From the NCBI GenBank assembly GCA_002633005.1, contig NMRA01000122.1, forward strand, positions 562,182-626,181: a DNA stretch of 64,000 bases, in the 5' to 3' direction. Both the position numbers and the translations under genes were made by a program. This DNA is from Phoronis australis. Its lineage: Eukaryota > Phoronida > Phoronidae. The notes beneath the pieces are model-generated. The model was not told where the DNA came from, did no database searches, and saw nothing but the letters and a program-made list of their open reading frames with translations. Shown here piece after piece: positions 35,901-47,400 of the stretch; positions within the stretch are counted from its first letter, which is position 1; each line of letters opens with the position of its first letter.

Positions 35901-38153
35901 TCATGTATTGTATAACAACGTTAAGGAGCAGCTTTCAAGGGTCAAATGGAAAAAGATACAGATGCCAGATTAAAGCAGCCTAGAACACTGCATTAAACCC
36001 CCAAAAATTGTATTCTAGTAACTGAATTGCATACATGACAAGACTGGCCTCAGACCAGAACAGAGCGATTTAAGTAGCTGCAAACTCTTATATTTTTCAT
36101 TTAGACCATTACTGATTTGTTACTTAGTCAAATTAAATATGATTTTTGGGCTCAGGAAGACCTGACACTTCATTATTACTTGAGACCAGGCTCTACGTGT
36201 TGGCTTGTCACTGGCAGTCATTTTGTGCATAGACCATGGTCTCAAGCAATAATAATAATGTCATTTTTTCAAGACCAGAATAGACTCCTCACCTGAGTTA
36301 CGAACAAGTCGAGATCACTTTTGTTTCGGTACGTGATCTAAATCAGTTTCTTAGCCAAAGGGCAGATTTATAACCACATCAAATTGAAAACAATTGCCAA
36401 TACACTTCAACTTACTATTCGTGAAACCCTTGGAAAGAAATTAAAGATGATTGTTGGAATGAGCTGCTACACAAGCCAACTGCACCTTAAGCTTTATTAC
36501 ACGCAAGTCTGCTCTGCACTTCCACAAAATTTGAGCTTCCATAAAGATGCGTCCATGAGAGTTTATTTTTTAAGTGAAGGAACGATGCTTTGTGAGTGTG
36601 ACAGCTGTGTTGTGCGCATAGCCTGAATACATCATCAGTAGTTTTAATATGTCATTGGCATGAGTGTTCAATTCCAAAAAAATCAGCAACTGAAAAGGAT
36701 ACTGCTCTTCCTGTAGCATTTTTTCAATGGTTGCCTTGCTCTTCTCATCCATTGCGGGATCGAGTGACCATCCCTGCTCCAATACCCAGGGGTGGTGCAC
36801 ATACTCAGGCTGGAGGTTTGCACTCTTTGACGGCAACTCATTAGTGTCATAAACGCCATCCCCCAGCTCTCCAGGACTTTAAGAAATATATAACATTATC
36901 ATTCCAAAATACATCAAGAAAATTCTGATGTTAGAGCTTGCCACAGTGCAATAGTTGAATTAAGTACTCCATGAATATGAAAATTGCACAATCAAATAAT
37001 TTCGTCTATATCTGTCAAATTTATGGAAAAAATACCACACTCAGTGACTTTACTATAGCTTTTGTAAATTCTAAATTAACAAAATGACAGTAACTGACAT
37101 CTTTCGAAATAAATTCATGGTTTTGCCATATTCTGCTTTATTCTTTGCAAGCATTCACCTGACTGGTTGGTAATATGGAATGAAGTAACAAAAGAATTCG
37201 GAACAACTCAAGTATTTTTGTAGCCTCAGATTTCCCCTTGGAGGTAAATGTTATCTACACATATGCGAACCTCAGTCGTATGGACAATCATTCAGCAATT
37301 TGAAACTCATATGTTTTACCACATAAATAAAGTTCGCTCATGCAAAGATAACATTCACCTCCATGGAGAAATATGAGGATACGAAAACTGTACAGGTGTT
37401 TCAGATAACAAAGGGGAAAGGTTTGGAATAATTTGTAAAACTTATTTTTTTAAATAGTACCCATGTCTCTAGCTCACATTAGGAATAAAGTCAATTAATG
37501 TACACGTGCCAGCAGCAGAATTTCTGCTAGAGGACCCTGATCTCTGCAAACCTGGTGAACATTGTGTTTCATTTTGAATTACAGCATCATTACAGAATTT
37601 CCACTGAAAACAGGGCTTCTCAATTTGACACTATTACATTACTGTCAATGGCCACATCTTGACTATTACCAATTTTTCCTAGCATATAATCAGAACAGAT
37701 GCAGATGTATACAGACGAATCGTTCCTTTGGTTTCACTTTTTCTGGCAGTCATTGCAAGCCTTTGACAGGTAGTGTTCTGGGTATTTGTCACTGCAGACA
37801 GCCGTTGCAGTGATATCCAGTGGTTGCCAGAAGCTAAATATGAGTTTTAATGTACCTCTAACTTGTATTAATTTTATGCACAGCAGCAGGTTCTCAAAAC
37901 AAACAATTTCGTAAGTTTCAGTTTTTCTGGCGTACCAAGCTTTTTTGTTTAGCAATTTCGTATTTGAGTCTCATTTGGGAGAGGTGAAATTCAGAGACTG
38001 GGACCAACTGAAACAAAAACAATAACAATAACTGACTAGAACTGGTGTCGCACAACTAAGTAGTAAAATTTTGCAGTTAATTCAGCTAAGAATGTACCCT
38101 AAATCAAACTTGAAATCGCCCTCAATGTCAATCACTTCGTCGTCTTGGTCCAT
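29763..38153 (-). CDS. MYSM1: MYSM1 histone H2A deubiquitinase (2A-DUB; SANT-SWIRM-MPN)
   Basis: MYSM1 is a nuclear JAMM metalloprotease that removes ubiquitin from histone H2A and so opens chromatin for transcription. Nine exons on the minus strand: 38153-38098, 36876-36703, 35881-35782, 35278-35180, 34300-32143, 31737-31610, 30983-30857, 30609-30446, 29924-29763. They join in phase to about 1055 aa plus stop (human 828). Residues 95-135 are the SANT domain ([13 protein letters not shown], then [20 protein letters not shown]). Residues 615-705 are the SWIRM domain ([42 protein letters not shown]). From about 780 is the MPN domain, with catalytic Glu827 in AEVIGLLGG and an intact zinc motif HSHP....PSLRD (His884, His886, Asp897). 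The extra length is an acidic, Ser/Asp-rich linker between SANT and SWIRM. The least certain boundary is the exon 3 acceptor. Confidence 0.96.
30281..30333. repeat. 20-bp tandem repeat, 2.7 copies (MYSM1 intron 8)
   Basis: ATCTCCAACCAAAATACATA repeated exactly, with a partial third unit. Confidence 0.9.
30446..30609 (-). CDS. MYSM1: MYSM1 exon 8
   Basis: Completes codon 948 and runs to 1002. It contains [13 protein letters not shown], equivalent to human YRLPYKFEVQQ. Confidence 0.9.
30857..30983 (-). CDS. MYSM1: MYSM1 exon 7
   Basis: Codons 906-947 plus 1 nt: [16 protein letters not shown], matching human FSRGGAKFIGMIVSPY. Confidence 0.95.
31234..31472. mobile_element. MITE with GTTCCAAGAAA-CTGACTTA termini (MYSM1 intron 6)
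   Basis: GTTCCAAGAAACTGACTTA at the left is inverted as TAAGTCAGTTTTCTTGGAAC at the right (one base longer). The interior is rich in TTAAG/CTTAA. There is no coding capacity. Confidence 0.7.
31610..31737 (-). CDS. MYSM1: MYSM1 exon 6 (JAMM zinc motif)
   Basis: Codons 863-905. It encodes [20 protein letters not shown], with the two zinc-binding histidines, the serine and the aspartate. Confidence 0.97.
32143..34300 (-). CDS. MYSM1: MYSM1 exon 5 (linker, SWIRM, start of MPN), 2158 nt
   Basis: Codons 144-862 in one exon. It carries a low-complexity acidic linker (for example [15 protein letters not shown]), the whole SWIRM domain and the MPN beginning up to [10 protein letters not shown]. Confidence 0.97.
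34301..35179 (-). other. MYSM1 intron 4
   Basis: No exon was seen. TGGTCTCAA phrases (34621, 34744) recur in intron 2 at about 36180-36290, suggesting another short repeat family. Confidence 0.35.
35180..35278 (-). CDS. MYSM1: MYSM1 exon 4 (second half of SANT)
   Basis: Codons 111-143: [20 protein letters not shown] followed by [12 protein letters not shown], equivalent to human FGRRWTKISKLIGSRTVLQV. Confidence 0.94.
35782..35881 (-). CDS. MYSM1: MYSM1 exon 3 (first half of SANT)
   Basis: Codons 77-110: a Ser/Lys-rich stretch, then [16 protein letters not shown]. The acceptor (ACACCAG) has a poor pyrimidine tract and is chosen because it alone gives the right phase; a small extra exon upstream is possible. 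Confidence 0.75.
36703..36876 (-). CDS. MYSM1: MYSM1 exon 2
   Basis: Completes codon 19 and runs to codon 76 plus 2 nt. It encodes [18 protein letters not shown], matching human TISEENRAVIEKMLLEEE. Confidence 0.92.
36877..38097 (-). other. MYSM1 intron 1
   Basis: No exon was recognised. It holds the inverted repeat at 37221-37381. Confidence 0.45.
37221..37381. mobile_element. inverted-repeat element (hairpin), MYSM1 intron 1
   Basis: 37221-37256 (TAGCCTCAGATTTCCCC, then TTGGAGGTAAATGTTATCT) is the near-perfect reverse complement of 37346-37381, with about 90 bp between. Flanking GTATTTTTG and CGAAAACTG extend the pairing. Confidence 0.8.
38098..38153 (-). CDS. MYSM1: MYSM1 exon 1
   Basis: Codons 1-18 plus 2 nt: [18 protein letters not shown]. 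The human N-terminus (MAAEEADVDIEGD) shares DIEGD. Donor GTACAT is weak, but the phase matches exon 2. Confidence 0.85.
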
Positions 38154-38385
38154 TTCTTGTGTGACTACAAAATGACAAAGAGTGTTATATATCCGACGAC
38201 TAGTAGGAATTTTCAAGTGTGGTGTCGTATCTTTCTGAATAGTAGGACAAACTTTCAATTAACTTTAAAGTAACCAAAAATTATTTCCAGGCCAATGACA
38301 AACAAAATACACTGGCAAGTAAATTGTTAGAAATCTTGATCGGCGATTACTAGCGCCATCTAACGAGAAATCCGAAAACTACAAA
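38154..38385. promoter_or_regulatory. bidirectional promoter between MYSM1 and ANAPC2
   Basis: Only 232 bp separate the two start codons, which face away from each other. The interval has no TATA box but has a CCAAT box (38292-38296) and an inverted ATGGCG (38354-38359). A second ATGGCG overlaps the ANAPC2 start (38386-38391). Paired YY1-type motifs at short TATA-less promoters are common for housekeeping genes. Confidence 0.7.
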
Positions 38386-38392
38386 ATGGCGG
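38383..38392 (+). promoter_or_regulatory. YY1-type motif over the ANAPC2 start codon
   Basis: AAAATGGCGG matches the AANATGGCGG downstream-promoter form of the YY1 site, which in animals often coincides with the start codon. Confidence 0.5.
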
Positions 38393-38469
38393 TAGCTCTT
38401 GAAAGACTTAATTTTGCTTGGGAAGTCGTAACTAATCAATTGAGACCTTCCCAGTGCATACAGACAGTC
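38386..38469 (+). CDS. ANAPC2: ANAPC2 exon 1
   Basis: Codons 1-28, MAVALERLNFAWEVVTNQL, ending QTV at donor GTGAGT. Weakly conserved, as in other animals; supported by phase and by human AWNTVSTGL. Confidence 0.85.
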
Positions 38470-41400
38470 GTGAGTAATTACTGTACTGCTAATGTCATAT
38501 GCTTCCTGTCTGAGAAAAATCTTTTGGCATTGTGTCTAGGCCATATTGTAAAATTAGAAAACCAATCGGTAGGCCTACTAAAACTTGCGGTGCACAGGCA
38601 GTGAGCGCGGGCAATTGGGATTGTGTTGTCTAATTATTTTTTGTTCTAATCCATTTATACCATCCTTTTAGAGAGTTAGCACGATGAAATGCAAGACATA
38701 TTTGTTGGAAAATATTAGGAAAACTCGTTTTCATAGAGTTTTTCGAAAAACAATTCCTTATCATGAGTTCTGAACCTTACAAAACACAATTCATTGAACT
38801 GTAATGCATGCATAATTCATTAATTGTGTAGTACAAGATGTTTGAAAAACTGCCAAGAGAGCTGAACGGAAATCAAATCCACTGCTGTCTGGACTAAGCA
38901 CTTGTAATTGCATCACCTTTAGCTTTAAGGAGCAACTTTGTGACCATTTTTTGCACCATACAATTTCAAACTGTCTTGTATAATCACAACACCTGTTTGT
39001 TCAAATCGAACGATCAAGGTTTACTTTTGATTTCAGGATCCCCAGTCGTTTAGTGAAGCCTTGTCGGTACTGCGCGAGTGCAACATGGATGAGGTCATTT
39101 GTGACTGGTTTCTCGAATCATTACGCCAAGACCTCTCTGCAAACATATCACAGAATTTGTGGCAAAATGTCCAGACAGAGCAACTCAGTGATACGCAAAC
39201 ATTTGACACTTTTGCATCTGTGATTGAAAGATTACATGAGCAGCTGTCCATTTATTTGAAAGTTGTTGAAAGACTTGACCTGCTTGGACTGCAAACAAAG
39301 AGTGGCCATTGTGTGAGGCATCATGTACTGTTGGCATTCAAGGCTATACTGTTCCACAGGACATCGAAACTGTTTCAAGATATGGTGCATGAGTTCTATT
39401 CTGTAGCTTTCCGTGTATATTACAACTCCAGCAAGGATCCAGGTATTGGATTTGTTGTGTTAACTGTGAGCATGTACGAAGTTCTGTGATTTCAAGATCA
39501 TTTTCAATCGTGTAAAATTTGCCCGTTTATTGATAACATTCATGTCGTTTTCCACAATTCTTTTTAACATGAGTCTGTAGCAGTCTTACATTTGAACACT
39601 CCATGGACACTCATACAGTCAAAATTCTTCAATTTCATTCACATTACTTGATTTTACGTTCTAGATAATGAAGGTGAGGAGTCTGATGCCTGTTCTGGTT
39701 GTGTCCAGCTCTCAGTAGACTGCTGTTGTCAAGCATTGATGGCAAAGTTCCACAAGGTTAACACGCAGTTGTACGTATGAGGAAATGTTGTCAGTTGTAC
39801 CACTGGTCATGATCTGTGCTGCATCTATTTGACTGTGAACACCTATCACACTTTTGTTGTTAGGTCTACTTATAGTTGTTTTTTCTAACAGTTATTGGAG
39901 ACATTGGGAATTGTGCTGGCCAAGGTCACATCAGTTGTCCCAAAGTAACTTCTTCCAAACATTCTTGTTTTAGTAATCGATACCTTTTGAAGTGCTTTGA
40001 ATGTTTAAGGTTTAGAATTATTTGGCCATCTGGGGTAGGTGCTGATGGAAATTACTGATCAGTATCTAATGGTGTTTAGTACAAATGAGTTAACAATCGC
40101 TTTTGTTACAGTTCATGTTGGGACAAATACCGTGACTTGTGCTTGCTATGATTTTCCATATTATTTTGAAATTAATCTTTTCTGAGAAATCTGAGGAAGG
40201 GTTAGAAATAAGCACTGTAGTCGAGTCTATATGGTGCGTCAAATACCCAACTGTTTTTTCATCCTTGGTTGTAACTTAAGTTAGAACTTCTTGTCTTTCA
40301 ACAGAAGGGAACTAGAGTTGCTGGACAGGCTGTCCTCCCAGGCTGTCACTAGTATTATTCACCAGAGGATCAAGTTACATATTCAGAACACCTGTGAAGG
40401 AAGCTTTGAGACATCTCACCTGGACTCCTTACAACTGGTAAAATGTTGCAGTCACTTATGTGATATTTTTGACCACTTCAAGTAGATAGCTTAATTCGTG
40501 AAATGATGGTAATCTTGAATCCTCAGATCATGGAAGTTTGGCTTCAGTTGGTTACTGGTCAACATGTTACAACGATGCAGATGTTGACTAGATTGTGTGA
40601 ACTTTTAGGAAGCAATGGCAAATTGTTGAATGGGGCTTGATGTGCAAATTTTAAGCCAAAAAAATGTGGAAACACACTGAATAAAAATTGACTTGTCATA
40701 TCTAAATTACCTTACTGATGGTCCAGGGCCCTGGAGTTGTTGTTGAGGAAAACTAACAGAGGGTAGTGTAACGTACAGGGGAATCAGTGAGTCGTCAATC
40801 CTCTGTAGAACGAGCCAAACATCTCCACAACATTGAAAGAAATATTGTAGTGAGTTTCCATAAATATTTTTGATTCATAGTTTGCACAGCAAGTACTTGA
40901 GCTGAATGAATGACTATGTCCATCTTTTGACTGCATGCGCCTGTTGACATGTGTTGCTGACTCACAATCTGTAAAAAGCAGTGTCTAGTTTCACATTATG
41001 TGAAAAATGGCTAGTCTTTGAGAAACAGTGACTGTTGGATTAAACACATTAGTAAAAATACAGGCAGGACATTGCTTAATGCAGTGACTAAGAAACAAGT
41101 AGTAAGTTGAAAATATCACATTTACTGGACAAGTGTTTTGCCAGTGACATCTATTGGCCAAACTGGATCCACACCCATATCATGCAGGTATCAGAAGTTA
41201 GACACATTTACTGTGTATGACATCTATGGACGATCAATGTTGATTTTTTCTTTCCGTTGTCAAAACAATATTTGTCTTCCATTTCAGTGGCTAGAAGAGA
41301 CCGTGTTGAAGTGGCTATTGATCGTGTATACCTGTAATGATGAAGTCAGTGACCCTGCGACCTCTGACCTTTCAGGTCATGTCTCCACATATAAAGACAG

Positions 41401-44400
41401 GCTGGAATACTACATGAATGAGACGTATGCCAAGATAAGGATCGACGAGTTGTTCACCATAATCATTGAGTACCCTGACTCTGAGCCGGCTCTGTTGGAC
41501 TTAAAGTGCTGCTTAGAAAAGACAGACTTGCGGTCACACGCTATCAAGACGTTGAAGAATGCATTAGAAACCAGACTACTGCATCCAGGTTGGTTGCTTC
41601 TTATTTGTACACTCTCCTATTACGCGAAAGGTATGCAAAGTTGGGATTGTTAAAGTCGTGTACAGCACTCTTAAAAAGTGTTAATTTTGCTTTAGAGGTT
41701 TTTAAGGAGTTTTCTTGGTATAGCAAGTTACATAACTGATCTAAGTATTCAATTGATTCTGTTGCTTGGTACAATTTGTAGATGGTGGTTTTGGCTGTTA
41801 GTGCCTCAAAAAAATCCATGAAATTGTAGCTGTTATTTGTTCATTTTTCAGGGGTCAATACTGCAGACATCTTAACAGCATACATCTCGGCCATAAAGGC
41901 ACTCCGTGTCCTGGACCCTACAGGGGTCATACTGGAGTTGGTGTGTGAACCAGTGCGTAAATATCTGAGGTAAATGAGCATTTTTGAACATCTGATATTC
42001 GACTGTAAAGGCACTGTAGTCTTGTGGGAATCAAGGGATTTGTACTATTACCACTTAAACTTGTGATTGATTAAAGCTGCCTGAAGTACTCTGTGTGGCA
42101 TTTTGACAGGTCATAAATCTAGGAATCTGCAAAAATGACTCTGTAAATGATTATATATGTGTGCATGTGTGGGTGGATGCGTGTGTGCCTGTGTAAATTT
42201 ATATATACCGTATTCGCCGTAATAACCACCCAGGGCGCTTAGAAAAGTTCGTTTCAGGGGGGGGCGCTTATAACCCAAGGCCGTTGAAACCCAGTCTCCG
42301 AAACGGGTGAAATCGGAAGCTCAGATTCATCACATTTACGCTCTGTGACGTATTTGTAATCTATGAAAGACTTACTACAAAACCTTGGTGCATTGCTATC
42401 AAACTTTGCTGCTAAATTACCATCATTTTACACAAAATTGTGCTGAAATCCCAGGGAGAAAACTCGCTGACTGACTGCCTTGCAATCGTCAATATGGCGA
42501 CTTGGATGCTTGAATAAAAATACAGTTTCGACTCAAGCAAATTACCTGAAATCCTCCTTAAGTTTTCCATGATAGCAAGTAGCAGCATATATTAAAGAAA
42601 ACAAAAATGGTTTTAAGTCAACTTGACATGTTTCGGTGTCATTTATTAATTAAAACACCATCATCAGAAGAGAGAATGCAGTGGCCACCTAGCTAGGCCC
42701 AGCAACAAGTAATGAAGCACAGATACAGTCAGTTACAGGGAGTGACAATGAACTAGACCAACAATGACAACCTGTGGTGTGTCAGTTGTCTATTGAGATT
42801 GGGCTTGCACCAACTGATGTGTAGAGCCTCACGAATTTTAAGTTCCTTTGTTGTTACCGCCTGGTCTATTATTGCAAAGTTATTGAAAGAGCACTGCTGA
42901 TAACAATGATTGGAGCTCTGTAGGTGAATATTTACATGTGAACCTCTGTCAGAATTTAGATGTTCCTTGGTCCTGATGATGGTGTCTTAATAAATGACAC
43001 CGAAACATGTCAAGTCAACTTAAAACCATGGTTGTTTTCTTTAATACATGCTCCTTAAGTTTTCCACGTAGCGCCCCTAAGATGTTTAAGTTCCTGTGGA
43101 GTCAGGATTAACGGCAGATTTAAGTACAAATCTGTGTTACATTGTGCCATCTACATGTATGATCAGCAACATGAGAAAAATGTCTGGATGAACACGCATG
43201 TTGTTGTCACGTGACGTTTGTTTTGGAGTTCGTCTGCGTTGAGTAAGCGAGCGCGTGCGTGTCACCAGAGTTCATTTGCCAGAGCAGACACCATCTTTTG
43301 GCCAGAGCCATGCAATCTAACGAGCTTCTAGATGTGCGTTGTATCTAAAGAAATTTGCACAAGCAGTTGGCCTAAACCAGAGCGTGTTTCATTCAACACT
43401 TGGCGGTCTCATGTGCTAAAAACGTTCAACATTTGTCTTGGTAAGGCCCATATTAGTCGCCGTGTGGCTGGATGCCTACGTGACAGTTATTTTTCGGTGT
43501 AAGGGTGTGTAAGCATTCACTGTCAGTGGTCATTTTATTGAATATTTGGCTTAAAAACACCAATTATGGTTAATCAAACTATTCATCTTAAAAATAACGC
43601 AAACATTTTTTATAGTATTAGAAACTGTGGGAAATTTGTACCAATATTCATTTCTTGCCAATGCTATGCTACCCGTTTCATGAATGGATAGTTCCCAACT
43701 AATGTCTTTGATGACAGGTTCTTGTATGTAGCGCGCGCTTCCTGGCCACGTGCTTTTAACACTGGCCAAGCTTTTTATTAGTCTTCGATTCGCGGTTTTC
43801 ATGTATATAAAGAAATTTGGTGAAAGCGGGAAATATCTACAAAGCAATCCCGTTGACAAGTACACTACGCCTGTCCTGAAAGGCCAGACCATTGGTGGTC
43901 TACAAATTCTGCACACAATGATTTTTTTTCAGGGTTGTCGGATATTATTGATAAATTGATGACGTTATTTTAGAATTTTAGGACTGTAAGTAAGGCATTC
44001 TTCACACGTACACGTTCATGGACTGGGCGCTTATTTTAGCAAAGTCTGAAAACACGTGGGGGGCGCTTATAGGGGCATGGGCGGTTATTACAGCAAATAG
44101 GGTACCCAGAAAAGTGCTGTAATTGACAATCTAAGCTTGCATTGAAATGATTGACTGCTAACTTGTGTATTGACTGTGTATTACATAATATTGCATTGAT
44201 TGGTGAACCTTCTTATGGATTTCAGTTTAAGTATGCCATAAAGACACTCTTTCTCTTATTTCCACAAGTTTAAAGTGCAGAAAAAGTTTCATCAATTGAA
44301 AGACATTTACTAAAATGGGAAAGTCTTGTTCATTACACCTTTAAATTTTTGTGTGCTTTTACTGGTAAATAATAGAAAAGTGAAATTCAATGCTGTTTAA

Positions 44401-47400
44401 CCACGACTGTCATTTTATTAGTGGAAATTAAACAGAAATTCAAAAAATATTTTCATGTAAATTGGGTATTTAATTCAGGTTATTATGAGCATTTGATACG
44501 TACTGTAGGAACAGCATTTGGGAATAAATTTAAACTAAGACTGGTGTGCAGTCATACTCCTTCCCTCATGTCTTCATCCGGAAAGAAGTGGAATGAGTGT
44601 TTTTAAGTCTGCACCACTCAACTCTCTATAAGTCATAACATGGCCACTAGGTGGCAGCAGGAGTTTCCAGTTCTGACCACGGTCTCATCGTTGCTCACCT
44701 TTGAGTTTAGGTTACGTGAGGACACCGTACGCTGTATTGTGTCCAGTCTGACTGAGGGGGACAGCAGCGAGCTGGCTGGAGAGTTGATCCGCGGACAGAA
44801 GCTGATTGTGGATGAGAACTGTGCAAGTGAGGAAGACGAGGAGGACGGTCAGCTGTGGACACCTGACCCTGTCGACGCTGACCCTAGTAAGTGGCCAAGT
44901 ATTGGCTAGCCAGTCTTACTACCTCATGCACATTGTCACTGTGTTCAACAACTGCTCATGAGAAAGAAAACAAGTTGTTCACCAGAAAAGATAGGTTTTC
45001 ATGTACCAAGAATCAAGGTGTGTTAGAAAGGAAACGCAGCTATGAGAAAAGAATTGTGTTTATGAGAAAAGAACACGTTTGAGGCAGTCAGGGATAAAGA
45101 CTGGCTAGCCTGAAATAATGATTATATAGTATACAGCTCTTACTCATCTCGGGTCTCCACAGTTTACCATTGTGTAAATGACACATGGGCATTACTTTTT
45201 TGCCTATTACAACAGAATAATTGCAATTTTAGTGTGTTTGTGTATGGTTAAAACAAACACAAGAGAATTAAAAGATGTTCATTTGTTGTGTTGTTGGAGC
45301 CTGCCTGTTGAGCCAGGGTTAATATTTATGCTATAGGGAGACATCAGGATAGTGGGCACCAGGTGTCACCAGTAACCAGGGAGACACCAGGATGCTGATC
45401 AGGTGTCTACCGTTACCTACATTTTAGTTTGAAATTATATTATACCTAACACTGTGAGCTATTTTTCAAATGGACTAACATTTACCCTTCATATCTTATT
45501 CTAGTTAATCCAGTTAGACTGTATTCCCATGTGTTGTGTGTCTATTAAATTTGTTCAGCTATGTAATGTCTACATCTGTAACTGTTTTTAGATTGTCATT
45601 TTGTATCCATTTTGTCCCACCTATAAGTAAGCTTACGTATTCATGAAATATCTGTTCTTATATACAAATTCCTACAGATTTTTGTTTGGCTAGACTGTGT
45701 TCTTACTGGTAATGGTTTGATATAATGTGCCTGCGTTTTGAGAACCAGTCTTCTCCATTGAGTAACGGGCATCAAATTATTCTTAAAATGCGGGTACGTC
45801 ATATCTGACTATTGGCTTCTTACCTATGCTTCTCAGCTTATAGACCAGTTAATGCTCTATTATTATGATTATTGTTATTAGGTAAAACATCAAAGAGCCG
45901 TAGGAACTCTGACATAATCAGCATGCTAGTAAATATCTACGGCAGCAAGGAACTGTTTGTCAAGGAGTACAGAAACCTTCTGGCTGACCGTATACTTACA
46001 CAGTTTTCATACGAGTATGAACGCGAACTGAGGTATCTGGAGTTGTTAAAACTACGGTTTGGCGAGTCTGAGCTTCATGATTGTCAGGTCATGCTCAAGG
46101 ATGTCGCTGACTCAAAGCGGTTGAACGCCAGAATTGTTGAAGAGAAAAAGGCAGAGGAGGCACCCCCTGCTGACCCAGAGGTATATTAATGTATTGGGAA
46201 TGTGTTTTTTCTGAAAGCACTGTCTTGCTTTTGATGTGCCATTGTATGTTTTTGATTTGAAAATTGTTATTGTTTTCTTCAATCTTTTGTATTGTTTGGA
46301 AATTTTATTCAACATAAAACACGATTTTTATCACTAGCTGATTGTCAGTGTTTGTATGTGTCCTTATTTTGTTTTTAATAGGAGATACCAGTGAATGCAC
46401 TGATCCTCTCGGCTCAGTTCTGGCCTCAGTTCCGGGAAGAAAAAATCACACTTCCTGATGTGTTGCAACATTCTCTGGAAACATACACAAAGTCGTTTGA
46501 GACTCTAAAGGGAAACCGTACACTTAACTGGAAGTCTCACCTGGGTGTGATGGAAATTGAGGTGGAACTGAAGGGGCGCACCTTGAATCTCAACGTCTCA
46601 CCTGTGCACGCTGCTATCTTAATGCAGTTTCAAGAGAAAGGTAAAAACTTGTTTCTTCAATTCAAGTTTGGATTCGAAGTGATCTATTGTTGTTTTGTGG
46701 GAAAAATTACACAAGCTCCTTCATTGTTGCATCTTTAAATCTGTACTCTAGTTTTCCTTACTTATTAAAAGTCTTTTTGCTATCTTGCTATATCAGCATC
46801 CTTCTCCACAATTTGTGGCCATTGAATTGAAGTAGTCAAATTTTGGAAATACTAGCCAGTCCTTGTGAATTTTTTTAAGTGTTTTGTGACTCACCAAGTG
46901 CTCTGGCTGTTCCAAGTGAGAAGAGCAATAAAATCTTCGAGACAACTTGAGTACGATTTTATAGGTGTAAGTGACCTAGTTTTGATTTTGTTTTTTCAGA
47001 CACATGGACCATAGAAAATTCAGTTCAATTGTGTTTTGCTGTTCTCCGAAACTTAAATTTTCGTGTCAGAGAGTACAGCTAGAATTGGACAAATTCTGTA
47101 TAATTATAGTTGATCTGTTGAGCTATGTGATTTCAAGTTTTGATGCATTAAATATGTTAGCTGTGTAACCCCATTTTAACATGTTCATGTGGTTCCTCCT
47201 GCATTTCCATAACTGTCTGTCTCGTCTCATTTTCATTCTCTCTTCCACTCCTTCGTCTGCCCCCCTCTACCTTTCTTTACCGTCAACTCTCCTATACAGG
47301 TAAGTTAAGGAGAACAGACTGATTAGAATGTAACTTAAACTAATTGCAAAGAAATATTATAATTTTGTTGACTATTACAGCCAAGTGGACGACTGAAGAA

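Noticed and set aside
44640-44710. Upstream ATG extension of ANAPC2 exon 7 (MATRWQQEF...)
   Set aside because: It has no similarity to APC2, and the acceptor at 44710 restores the family reading; ATGGCCACTAGGTGGCAGCA there is instead another CTCF-like motif match in the intron.
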